Source: Verrucomicrobiia bacterium
Lineage (GTDB): Bacteria; Verrucomicrobiota; Verrucomicrobiia; Limisphaerales; JADLHS01
Direction: 5' to 3'
DNA length: 64,000 nt
Assembly: GCA_023953615.1 (NCBI GenBank)
Contig: JAMLJH010000002.1
Location: forward strand, 1,568,375 to 1,632,374
Shown here: piece after piece, positions 18,554-26,840 of the stretch
Layout: every line of letters starts with the position of its first letter
How positions within the stretch are numbered: the stretch's first letter is position 1
Program-made: the position numbers and the translations under genes
Notes under the pieces: model-generated
Database searches by the model: none
What the model was told of the DNA's origin: nothing
The model's input: only the letters and a program-made list of their open reading frames with translations

Positions 18554-19984
18554 TTATTCCGCCACGTAAACATTTTTCAACTCCGTATAACCTTCGAGCG
18601 CCGTCATCCCGAGGTCGCGCCCGATGCCGCTTTGCTTGTAGCCGCCGAACGGCGCTTCGACGTGAACGCTGCTGTGCGAATTGATGCTCAACACGCCGCT
18701 CTCGACCCGTCGCGCCACCCGCAACGCCCGGCGCAGGTCGTTCGTCCAGATCGAGCCGCTCAAGCCGAACGGTGAATCGTTCACCGCTTCCAGCATGGCC
18801 GCTTCGTCGTCAAACGGCGTGAGACAAACGACCGGACCGAAGATTTCCTCGCGCCAACAGCGATCGGTCAACCCCACTTCCAGGAGCACCGTTGGTTCGA
18901 GGTAAAATCCCCGGGACTGCGGACGTCCGCCGCCGCACGCAAATTTGGCGCCGCGCTTCCGCGCGTCGGCCAAAAATTCCTCAACCGTTGCGCGTTGGTT
19001 CGCCGAAGCCAGCGGCCCCAACTGTGTTTCCGGTTGGGTGGGATCGCCGACGACGAGTTTTTTTGTCGCCGCCACGAAGCGTTCGACAAACTGCTCGTAA
19101 ATTGGACGCTCAATAAAAACCCGGCTGCGAGCGCAACAATCCTGTCCCGTATTGGCAAACACGCTTAACGGCGAGGTGTCCGCAGCCAGTTGCCAGTCCG
19201 CATCGGCAAAGACGATGTTGGGCGATTTACCGCCCAGTTCCAGTGAGACTCGTTTGAAATCACGCGCCGCCAGTTCCATCGCGCGCCGCCCGACTTCAGT
19301 CGAGCCGGTGAGCGAAACTTTACGCACCTGTGGATGCGTAATGAGCGCTTCACCAATGGCGCCGCCCGGTCCGGGCACGATTTGTAAAACGCCCGGCGGC
19401 AAACCGGCTGCGTGCGCCAGCTCGCCCAGTTTAAGCGCGGTCAACGGCGAGATGGAGGCGGGTTTGAGCACGACACAATTCCCCGCCGCGAGCGCCGGGG
19501 CCGCTTTCCAACACGCAATGGGGAACGGAAAATTCCACGGCACAATGGCCGCGACCACGCCCAGGGGTTGTCGCAAGGTAAAATCAAAACCGCCGCGGGC
19601 CACGGGCAACGTCTCGCCGCCGAAGCGTGAGATCGCTCCGGCGTAATACTCAAACACGCGCGCGCCCAAACCCGCTTCGTCGCGCGCGTCACTGATGGGC
19701 TTGCCGATCTGCTGCATTTCGAGTTGGGCGATTTCCTCGAGGTGCTCGCGGAGTCGGTGCGCGACGGCAAACAGCATGGCCGCACGTTTGCCGGGAGCGA
19801 GATCGCGCCAGCCGTTTTTCCAGGCGCGATGGGCCGATTCCACCGCGGCGCCGGCTTCGGCTGCGTTCGCCGCCGCGACTTCGCACAAAACATTTTCAGT
19901 CGCGGGATTGATCAGTTGCGAACGTCGTCCCGATTGGGAGTCCCGATAAGCGCCGTCCACAAAAAGTTGCGTGGGATACTTCAT
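18554..19984 (-). CDS. NAD(P)-dependent aldehyde dehydrogenase
   Basis: 476 residues, the usual length. Visible: IVPWNFPFPIACWK (cofactor-site and catalytic Asn), SLTGSTEVG, general base Glu249 in LELGGKSPN and nucleophile Cys283 in FANTGQDCCARS. The family oxidises aldehydes to acids in the cytoplasm. It overlaps the stop of the iron alcohol dehydrogenase by four bases (ATGA), so the alcohol to aldehyde to acid steps are probably coupled. The glutamine-synthetase-like gene follows 20 bases downstream, suggesting a substrate carrying a gamma-glutamyl group, as for PuuC-type enzymes. Subfamily not certain. Confidence 0.92.
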   Translation of the reverse strand: MKYPTQLFVDGAYRDSQSGRRSQLINPATENVLCEVAAANAAEAGAAVESAHRAWKNGWRDLAPGKRAAMLFAVAHRLREHLEEIAQLEMQQIGKPISDARDEAGLGARVFEYYAGAISRFGGETLPVARGGFDFTLRQPLGVVAAIVPWNFPFPIACWKAAPALAAGNCVVLKPASISPLTALKLGELAHAAGLPPGVLQIVPGPGGAIGEALITHPQVRKVSLTGSTEVGRRAMELAARDFKRVSLELGGKSPNIVFADADWQLAADTSPLSVFANTGQDCCARSRVFIERPIYEQFVERFVAATKKLVVGDPTQPETQLGPLASANQRATVEEFLADARKRGAKFACGGGRPQSRGFYLEPTVLLEVGLTDRCWREEIFGPVVCLTPFDDEAAMLEAVNDSPFGLSGSIWTNDLRRALRVARRVESGVLSINSHSSVHVEAPFGGYKQSGIGRDLGMTALEGYTELKNVYVAE

Positions 19985-21135
19985 AACACTTCAAGATAAA
20001 GCTGCCGGAAATCGTCGGCCGTCACCGGTACGACGTTGGTTTTGTGGCAGGGATCGGCCACCGCTTGAGTCACCAGGGCGTCGAGGTGTTCGCGTTTGAC
20101 GCCATGGTCGCTCAACCGGGTGTTCAATCCGATGCGCTTCAGAAAATCGGCGATGAACTGGATGGTTTGCTGGTCCGCTTCCGCAGCGGCGACTTTCAAC
20201 ACCTCCAAACCGCAGGCCAGTCCCACGCGACGGTAAATTCCAGATTTGCGCGCGGCACAGAATTTCATGCCGGCCACCAGACAAAGCGCATTGGCCAGAC
20301 CGTGGTGCAATCCGCAAACCGACGAGAGCGGATGCGCCAGCGAGTGGACCACGCCCAAATCTTTCTGAAAGGCCACCGCGCCCATTGCCGCCGCGACGAG
20401 CATGTGCCCGCGCGCTTCGAGATCGTCGCCGTGGTGATAAGCGCGCGGCAACGCTTCCACAATGAGCCGGATTCCCTCCAGCGCAATGCCGTCGCACATC
20501 GGGTGAAATTGTGGGCAGGTGAAACTTTCGATGCAGTGCGTCAGCGCGTCCGCACCGGTCGCCGCCGTCAACTTGGGAGGCAAACCGACGGTGAGTTGCG
20601 GGTCCAAAATGACCAGCTTGGCCAGCAGTTCGGCATGGAACAGCACCGCCTTGCGATGAGTGGAATCAAGCGTGACCACGGAACTGCGCCCCACTTCACT
20701 ACCCGTGCCCGCCGTGGTGGGAATGGCCACGCACGGAACCAGATTGGACCAATCCGGCTCGTCGTAAAATCGCGACAGCTCGAATCCCGGACGTTTCACC
20801 AGCAGCCGCGCGGCCTTGCCAACGTCCAGCGGACTGCCGCCGCCGATGGCAATGACGCCGTCGCATTGGTGCGCCCGAAAAGCCGCCGCCGCATCGCGGA
20901 CGTCCTGCTCCACTGGATTAGGATGCACGCCCGAAAACACAAACCAATCCTGGTCCTTCCGATCCGCGCCCAACGCCTGGGTGAGCGCTTGAAAAGCGGG
21001 GGTGTTCACCAAACCGGGATCGGTGACCACCAAGGGACGGTTCATTCCCAACCGTTCGGCGCGCGCGCGCAACCCCGCCACGGCGCCGGCGCCAAAAAGT
21101 GTTGGAGTGGGAAACGAGAAAGTCGTGATGTTCAT
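19981..21135 (-). CDS. Iron-containing alcohol dehydrogenase
   Basis: 384 residues, group III dehydrogenase. N-terminal Rossmann-like part with GGGSPLDVGKA and PTTAGTGSEVG; C-terminal helical metal site with DLGVVHSLAHPLSSVCGLHHG, whose histidines and an upstream Asp bind Fe2+ or Zn2+. It is the first gene of a leftward four-gene operon and sits 135 bases from a divergent HAD phosphatase; the shared gap should hold promoters for both. It likely oxidises the hydroxyl of the pathway's intermediate for the aldehyde dehydrogenase that overlaps its end. Confidence 0.92.
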   Translation of the reverse strand: MNITTFSFPTPTLFGAGAVAGLRARAERLGMNRPLVVTDPGLVNTPAFQALTQALGADRKDQDWFVFSGVHPNPVEQDVRDAAAAFRAHQCDGVIAIGGGSPLDVGKAARLLVKRPGFELSRFYDEPDWSNLVPCVAIPTTAGTGSEVGRSSVVTLDSTHRKAVLFHAELLAKLVILDPQLTVGLPPKLTAATGADALTHCIESFTCPQFHPMCDGIALEGIRLIVEALPRAYHHGDDLEARGHMLVAAAMGAVAFQKDLGVVHSLAHPLSSVCGLHHGLANALCLVAGMKFCAARKSGIYRRVGLACGLEVLKVAAAEADQQTIQFIADFLKRIGLNTRLSDHGVKREHLDALVTQAVADPCHKTNVVPVTADDFRQLYLEVL

Positions 21136-21270
21136 GTGCCGCCGTGGTTTCTAAAGCAATCCAGTCTATCTGACAAGTCTCATACCCTCCCCCAAAAGGG
21201 CGATGGCACACCCGCGCCTTCCTTGTTACAAACCCGGGCGTTTGATTCACAACGGCCGACCAGGACGCCA

Positions 21271-22374
21271 ATGACTGCCAAAAAAATTACCAAACCCCGC
21301 CGGGCAACAGCTTCGCCAGCCGCCGGAGCAGTAGTTCCGTGGGAACGCGGTGGGCGCGCGGCGGTGTGGAAAGTCATCCAACGCGGCGCGGGAAAAAATC
21401 TGCCCGTGGTGTTCGATTTCGATAACACCATTACCCGACACGATCTCGGCGAAGCGACACTGGCCTGCCTGGTTCATTCGGGACGATTGACGCCCAAAAC
21501 GCTACCGAAGGGAATTTCACCCGCATTCCGCGCGGACGGCAAACCTCGACGCGACCTGAATTCCTTTCCGAGTTTGGTGGATTATTACCTGGCGCTGTTG
21601 CACCCGACCACGCATGGCCCCGCTGACCCGCGTCCGTATGCCACCAGTTACACCTGGGCACTGGAAGTCATGAGCGGGATGCGCGTGGCGGAGGTCGTGG
21701 CCGCAACGCGAAAAGTGTTGGCGCTGTCTCGAGCGAAAAAGCAAACGGCCATTCGCGTCACGCCGAAAGGCACGCCCATTCCAATTCCACGTTTTCACCC
21801 GGAAGTCGTGGAGCTGTTGGCGGAATTAATTCGGCACGCCTACGATGTCTGGATTGTCTCCGCCAGCAACGTATGGACGGTGCGCACCGCCGTGCTGGAG
21901 GCGTTGAATCCACTGCTGCGAGCGCGCGGCGCCGGCGGAGGCATCCGGGCCGATCAGGTCATCGGCGTTTCCTGTTTGCTAGCCGATACCAAAGATCGCC
22001 TCTACAAGGACTCGCTGCTGGTGCGCGAGAATCCCGAATACGCGCAACTGCAAACCCAGGCGCTCAACCAATTCAAACTCACCAACCGCCTTGCGTATCC
22101 GCTGCCAACTTACTCCGGCAAGGTGGCGTGCATTCTGGACGCCATCGGACGCCGGCCTTACCTCGGCGCCGGCGATAGTCATGGCGATCGAGCCATGCTG
22201 GCGATTTGCGACCATCAGTTGTGGGTCTCGCGAGATTCCGCCGCGCCCGAACAAGTGGCGGTACGACTCGTCCGCTCCGAATTCGAAAATGGCTGGCCAC
22301 TGAATTATTTGCGCGAAACGATCGCGATAACCTCCGCGCCCAAAGCTTCCAAGCGATCTGTGAAAACGAGTTAA
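21271..22374 (+). CDS. HAD-superfamily phosphatase with helical cap
   Basis: 367 residues from ATG (MTAKKITKPRR), with AGGA five bases upstream; a much longer open frame extends upstream but is antisense to the alcohol dehydrogenase. Motif I is VVFDFDNTITRHDL (nucleophile Asp49, acid/base Asp51), motif II the Ser of WIVSASNVW, motif III a lysine in the region near LADTKDRLYK, motif IV GAGDSHGDRAML. The long cap between motifs I and II and the DxDNT...DLGEA pattern recall phosphoserine- and phosphorylcholine-phosphatases. It is divergent from an operon with an organophosphate-type transporter, so release of an amino alcohol from its phosphate ester is a reasonable guess, not shown. Confidence 0.78.
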   Translation: MTAKKITKPRRATASPAAGAVVPWERGGRAAVWKVIQRGAGKNLPVVFDFDNTITRHDLGEATLACLVHSGRLTPKTLPKGISPAFRADGKPRRDLNSFPSLVDYYLALLHPTTHGPADPRPYATSYTWALEVMSGMRVAEVVAATRKVLALSRAKKQTAIRVTPKGTPIPIPRFHPEVVELLAELIRHAYDVWIVSASNVWTVRTAVLEALNPLLRARGAGGGIRADQVIGVSCLLADTKDRLYKDSLLVRENPEYAQLQTQALNQFKLTNRLAYPLPTYSGKVACILDAIGRRPYLGAGDSHGDRAMLAICDHQLWVSRDSAAPEQVAVRLVRSEFENGWPLNYLRETIAITSAPKASKRSVKTS

Positions 22375-22440
22375 AATTTGGCGAGTGGTTTTGAGGTAAT
22401 TGAGTAGCTCGAAATTCGCTGATCGCGCAGGCGACTTTCG

Positions 22441-23454
22441 CTACTTCTGAAAAAATTTCGCCACGGCCTCGGCGCGGGTGTGAACACCGAGCTTATCAAA
22501 GAGGCTCTTCATGTGCGTATGCACGGTCCACGAACTAATCCCCAGCAAGGCGGCCAGGCTTTTATCCGTATGCCCTTGGCGCAACCCCATCAACACATCG
22601 CGCTCGCGATTCGTTAACCTGGGAAAAACCTCCTCCGACGCGGCCCGCAGCCCAAACAACGTCCGCATGTGATGACGGATCCGCGACTCGACGAGTTCGC
22701 GTTCCGGCTTCCCGTCCGGCCATAAGCCAGAAATCGGCTCGAACAACTGCGCCGGTGGGCGACGTCGGTAATAATAACCGCCATCCACCCCGGTCACCGA
22801 ATACCAGGCGTGTTCACTGTCTCGATAAATCCCGAACGGAAAACCAACCTGCTCCGGACATTCATTGGCCAGCCGTTCCTTGAGCAAATCGCTGCCCGTG
22901 GCGCAGGGCGGATTGTGAAACAACACCAACTCGGGGCGGGCGCGCTTTACATCTTTCAAAAAGTCGTTCACGGAATCATGCGCGCCAACGCACTCGAAAT
23001 CCGGGAGCAGGTTGAGCCACTCCAACATTCCCCAACGCACGGAAGCTTCCGGCTCGTAGAAGATGAGTCGCGCTGACTGACCGCCGGGCTTTCGAATCAA
23101 TGAAGGCTGCGCCAAGGCCGTAAACAGCGTGGCGTAAGTGCAGGTCAATGGGTTCGGCAACCAGAAAATCGCCAGGGTAAATTCACGGATGAATCGCGGC
23201 GTTGCCTCCTTCCAGCCAGATACCGCGATGGCGTGACGGATGGCTTCCGCTTTCGACTCCGCCGCCTTCCGCCGTCTCGTGCCCAAGGGAAAGAACGCGT
23301 AATGCCGCCCATACTTAATTCGCGCCGATAACTCGTCAGCGACCGCCGGGCGGAGGTCGGCCAGATATTTGCGTTGCACAACGGAGGCGACGCATTCGAC
23401 ATCGGGCGACGCGAGCGTGAGCTTCAAACTTGAGGCGCGTTTGGGTTTACGCAT
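22441..23454 (-). CDS. LuxR-type transcription regulator with degenerate receiver-like domain
   Basis: 337 residues from the ATG of MRKPKRASS; a TTG three codons earlier is possible. The C-terminal 60 residues are a clear LuxR/GerE helix-turn-helix: LTNRERDVLMGLRQG, SLAALLGISSWTVHTHM, LFDKLGVHTRAEAV. The central part (RLIFYEPEASVRWGMLEWL, RARPELVLFHNPP) has the fold pattern of a response-regulator receiver, but the phosphoacceptor Asp after the LVLF strand is replaced by HNP, so it should not be phosphorylated in the normal way. The first 120 residues are unrecognised. No sensor kinase gene is nearby. It may regulate itself or the divergent secreted LamG protein. Confidence 0.8.
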   Translation of the reverse strand: MRKPKRASSLKLTLASPDVECVASVVQRKYLADLRPAVADELSARIKYGRHYAFFPLGTRRRKAAESKAEAIRHAIAVSGWKEATPRFIREFTLAIFWLPNPLTCTYATLFTALAQPSLIRKPGGQSARLIFYEPEASVRWGMLEWLNLLPDFECVGAHDSVNDFLKDVKRARPELVLFHNPPCATGSDLLKERLANECPEQVGFPFGIYRDSEHAWYSVTGVDGGYYYRRRPPAQLFEPISGLWPDGKPERELVESRIRHHMRTLFGLRAASEEVFPRLTNRERDVLMGLRQGHTDKSLAALLGISSWTVHTHMKSLFDKLGVHTRAEAVAKFFQK

Positions 23455-23716
23455 TGGCTGCAATCCATCGGCAGGACCTTTCCCCTGCCGACGCCAGCAT
23501 CCACAAGATACTTAATGCGGGTCAAACCCTACTTTCCATTACTTTCACTGCGTTCGCCTATTCACCCCATCAGAGAGTCAGCATCGCCTGCCGAAAAGCT
23601 TCCCGGGCCAGCTTGTGCGCTGGACTGGGTAATCCCTCCCCTAAACAGGCGATTTCAGGATTTTATAGCCTTGTGTTAAGGTTGCCGCCGTAAGACCAAA
23701 CCGCGACTTAAAATAT

Positions 23717-25660
23717 ATGAAAAAAAACATCATCGGAATCGCAATGGCACTGGCTGTCGGAGCGAACCTCTCCGCCCCCGCCGCCGTGACCGGGCAGTGG
23801 GACTTTAACGGCAGTAACTTCACGGCGACGGTCGGCCAGGACATCCAGGACTACGCCGCAGTGTATTACGGCGTGGAAACTCCAACCACTTTCACCACGG
23901 CTACTATTGACGGACAAACGGCGGTCGTCATGGGCTTTCCCGCTTGCACCGGCACCGAAGGTTACCTGGCAAACCCTGGCGTACCGGTGTCGCCTGATGG
24001 TTATTTCCTGGCCAATAATTACAGCCTGATCATGGATATCATGTACCCCGCCAGCAGTTCGGGCGATTTTCGTGGTTTGATCCAAATTGACACGTTGGAC
24101 AATCTCAATGACGCCGATCTGTTCGTTGATGGCGGAAACGGAATCGGCATCAGCTCCGCCTATCATGGTTTGCTGACACCGGATGTCTGGCATCGCGTGG
24201 TTTTCACGTTCAACGTTGTTTTTGATGAAACGCTCGCACAAGACATCCACCTCTTGCGCAAATATATTGACGGCATTCTCGTAGGAGAGCAGTCCCTAGG
24301 GGTGCCGGACGGTCGGTGGGCACTCTCGGACACCGTCTTATTGTTTACGGATAACGACGGCGAATCCGCTCCCGGCTTCGTTAACAGCGTACAATTTCGC
24401 GACGAGGTGTTGAGCGATATTGACGTCTTTGCTCTGGGCAAACCCACCGCCGCCGGAATTCCTGCCGAGATACCGATTTTTACCGACTTGAGCATCACGA
24501 TTGATTCCACTAATGCCACCGACGTGGTGGGCATGAACGGAACCTACTTCAACAGTTACGTCGTGGGTACCGGCACTTATTCCTATCAGTGGTATCGCAA
24601 TGGTGACGCGGTTGCCGGGCAAACCAACGGCAGCTTGCGAATCACAAATGTCCAGATCGCCGATTCCGGCACCTACACGCTTGTGGTTAATAACGGAATC
24701 CAAACCGTCACCAGCGCCCCGCCCTCGGTACTCACCGTCGGTCTCCCTTCGGGAAGTAGCGTCACCGGACAATGGAACTTCGACCAAGGCAACCTCAACG
24801 CGGCCACGGGTCAAGCACTGCAGTATTTCGATGCCACCGTGCAACAAGACACCCAATTTGGCACCACCACCAGTTTTGGCATCAGTGATATTGACGGCCA
24901 ACCGGCCGACGTCATGTATTTCGCGCCGAGCATCGGCGCCTGGGGCGGTTACGTCATGACGCACGAAATCGGTGGTAACGGCGGCGGCACCAACGCCAAT
25001 CAATATACATTGATTTTCGACCTGTTGAGTCCCAGCACCAGCGCCGGCTACCGTGCGCTCCTGCAAACCAATCCGGGAAATACCAACGATGCGGAAGCTT
25101 TCTTTAATGGCTCCGACGGCTTGGGGATCAGCGCCAGCTATCAAGGTGTCCTTACTCCCGACGAATGGCATCGCGTGGTATTGGCCTTCGACCTGACACA
25201 GCGCGAATTTGGTAAATACATTGACGGCACCAGCGTGCTCACGGGACCCATCGGCGCAGCCCCAGTGGGAGTTCACGACGCGCAATACCTTTCGAACAGC
25301 GCCGACCCGTTGGCAGGAGGTAGCGTGGACATGCGCTGGTCATTGGGACCGACGGCGCTCCTGCTGGCTGATGAAGATGGCGATCTGCAGCCCCTGTACA
25401 TCAGCAGCATTCAAATTCGCAACGGCCGCATGACCGATTTGGAAATTGCCGCGTTGGGTGGCGCGACGGCCAGTAAAATCCCGATTGGACTCAATCTCCA
25501 AATCAGCCGCTCCGGAAATTCCATCATCATTGACTGGACCGGTGGCGCGCTGGAAAGCTCTTCGTCGCCAACCAGCGGATGGAGCGAAATCGCCGGTGCG
25601 GCGCACCCGCATGTGATCACCAATCCAACGGGCAACCAGTTCTTCCGCGTGCGGCAGTAG
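23717..25660 (+). CDS. Secreted protein with two LamG-like domains around an Ig-like domain
   Basis: 647 residues. Signal peptide MKKNIIGIAMALAVGANLSA-PAA. Residues about 25-250 and 350-600 are two copies of the same LamG/concanavalin-like module: VTGQWDFN / VTGQWNFD at the start, TPDVWHRVVFTFN / TPDEWHRVVLAFD in the middle, KYIDGILVG / KYIDGTSVL, and LFTDNDGE / LLADEDGD. Between them is an Ig-like domain (YSYQWYRNGDAVAG ... SGTYTLVVNNG). The C-terminus FFRVRQ is typical for exported verrucomicrobial proteins. Probably carbohydrate or surface binding; no catalytic site seen. A strong terminator follows 36 bases after the stop. Confidence 0.88.
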   Translation: MKKNIIGIAMALAVGANLSAPAAVTGQWDFNGSNFTATVGQDIQDYAAVYYGVETPTTFTTATIDGQTAVVMGFPACTGTEGYLANPGVPVSPDGYFLANNYSLIMDIMYPASSSGDFRGLIQIDTLDNLNDADLFVDGGNGIGISSAYHGLLTPDVWHRVVFTFNVVFDETLAQDIHLLRKYIDGILVGEQSLGVPDGRWALSDTVLLFTDNDGESAPGFVNSVQFRDEVLSDIDVFALGKPTAAGIPAEIPIFTDLSITIDSTNATDVVGMNGTYFNSYVVGTGTYSYQWYRNGDAVAGQTNGSLRITNVQIADSGTYTLVVNNGIQTVTSAPPSVLTVGLPSGSSVTGQWNFDQGNLNAATGQALQYFDATVQQDTQFGTTTSFGISDIDGQPADVMYFAPSIGAWGGYVMTHEIGGNGGGTNANQYTLIFDLLSPSTSAGYRALLQTNPGNTNDAEAFFNGSDGLGISASYQGVLTPDEWHRVVLAFDLTQREFGKYIDGTSVLTGPIGAAPVGVHDAQYLSNSADPLAGGSVDMRWSLGPTALLLADEDGDLQPLYISSIQIRNGRMTDLEIAALGGATASKIPIGLNLQISRSGNSIIIDWTGGALESSSSPTSGWSEIAGAAHPHVITNPTGNQFFRVRQ

Positions 25661-25695
25661 CCGTCGCCAAGCGCACTGTAAAGCAACTAAATCGT

Positions 25696-25742
25696 CAACG
25701 GGCTTTGGTTGGTCAATCCAGCCAAAGCCCGTTGGTTTTTTC
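25696..25742 (+). terminator. Rho-independent terminator of the LamG/Ig protein gene
   Basis: 13-bp stem CAACGGGCTTTGG / CCAAAGCCCGTTG with a 13-base loop, followed by GTTTTTT. Confidence 0.92.
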
Positions 25743-25775
25743 CCGATCCGACTCTCTTTGTCACCGAAGGTAATC

Positions 25776-26771
25776 TCACGTTGTGCCCGATAATTCGCGG
25801 GCATAAGCGAACAGCGCCGGCGCTCCGCCGGTGTGCCAGAATAAAACCGATTCGTCGCGCTTGAACCGACCTTGTCGAATCAGATCCAACAACGCCCCAA
25901 ACGCCCGTCTCGCGTAAACCGGATCCAACAAAATACCTTCCTCCCGAGCCAGCAGGCGGATCGCCTCCCGTTCCAATTCACCCATGATTCCGTAGCCCGC
26001 GCCTCGGTAGCCGTAAATCACTTCCACGTCTTCCCGCGTCAACCGCGCGGCTGAATCCAATCGCTTCGCGCCCGCATTGGCTAGGTGCGCGATTTCGTCC
26101 TCGAACTCGAATTGCCCCGGATCATTCCGATCAATTGAAATTCCGGTCACGCGCCCGGTGTATCCTGCCAGTCGCGCTCCCAATGCCATCCCCGCTTGCG
26201 TCCCTCCCGAACTCGAGGCAAACACCAAATGATCCATCCGTTGGCTCAGGGCGCGCAATTGCTCCTGCAACTCCAGCATGGCGATCACGTAGCCCACGGC
26301 GCCGAGTCCGTTCGAACCGCCAACGGGAATCAGGTATGGTTTGCGGCCCTCCTTGCGGCGTCTGGCCTCCAACTCACGCAATTTCTCCGCCCGTTGCGCG
26401 CGTTCGATCCAATGCACCTGGGCGCCCAATAATTCATCGAGCAACAGGTTCCCATTCGGCCATTCCGGCGGCTGACCGTTCAGCAACAATTCACAGCGCA
26501 GACCGGTCGCTGCCGCCGCGGCGGCGGTTTGGCGGCAGTGATTGGATTGCCCCGCCCCCAACGTCACCAAGGTGTCCGCACCCTGAGCCAGCGCCTCACC
26601 GACCAGGAACTCCAATTTTCGGGTTTTGTTGCCACCGAACGCCAGGCCGGTTTGATCATCCCGTTTGATCCATAGATGCGGACCGTTCAACTTCCGCGAC
26701 AAACGCTCCAGACGGGTGATCGGCGTTGGTAATTGGGCGAGTCGGACGCGTGGCAGTGATTCAAGATTCAT
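25776..26771 (-). CDS. PLP-dependent D-cysteine desulfhydrase / ACC deaminase family
   Basis: 331 residues from ATG (MNLESLPRVRLAQLPTP); an earlier start twelve codons upstream is less likely. The pyridoxal-phosphate lysine is in GLAFGGNKTRKLEFL, the phosphate-binding loop in SSSGGTQAGMALGAR, and GAGQSNHCRQTAAAAAA matches the substrate-side Ser/Asn of the family. Members release H2S, ammonia and pyruvate from D-cysteine or open the ring of 1-aminocyclopropane-1-carboxylate. DcyD-type activity is more common in bacteria outside plant roots. The gene is leftward and separated from the nuo genes by 70 bases, with no obvious functional link. Confidence 0.87.
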   Translation of the reverse strand: MNLESLPRVRLAQLPTPITRLERLSRKLNGPHLWIKRDDQTGLAFGGNKTRKLEFLVGEALAQGADTLVTLGAGQSNHCRQTAAAAAATGLRCELLLNGQPPEWPNGNLLLDELLGAQVHWIERAQRAEKLRELEARRRKEGRKPYLIPVGGSNGLGAVGYVIAMLELQEQLRALSQRMDHLVFASSSGGTQAGMALGARLAGYTGRVTGISIDRNDPGQFEFEDEIAHLANAGAKRLDSAARLTREDVEVIYGYRGAGYGIMGELEREAIRLLAREEGILLDPVYARRAFGALLDLIRQGRFKRDESVLFWHTGGAPALFAYARELSGTT

Positions 26772-26840
26772 CCTCAAGGGTGTGCGAAAAGAAAGGGAGA
26801 AAGTCAATCACCCGGCCTGCACGAGACCGCCCAACCATTT

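Noticed and set aside
20044..21270. Long rightward open frame joined to the HAD phosphatase gene
   Set aside because: It is antisense to the iron alcohol dehydrogenase, has no family resemblance and is replaced by a good ATG at 21271.
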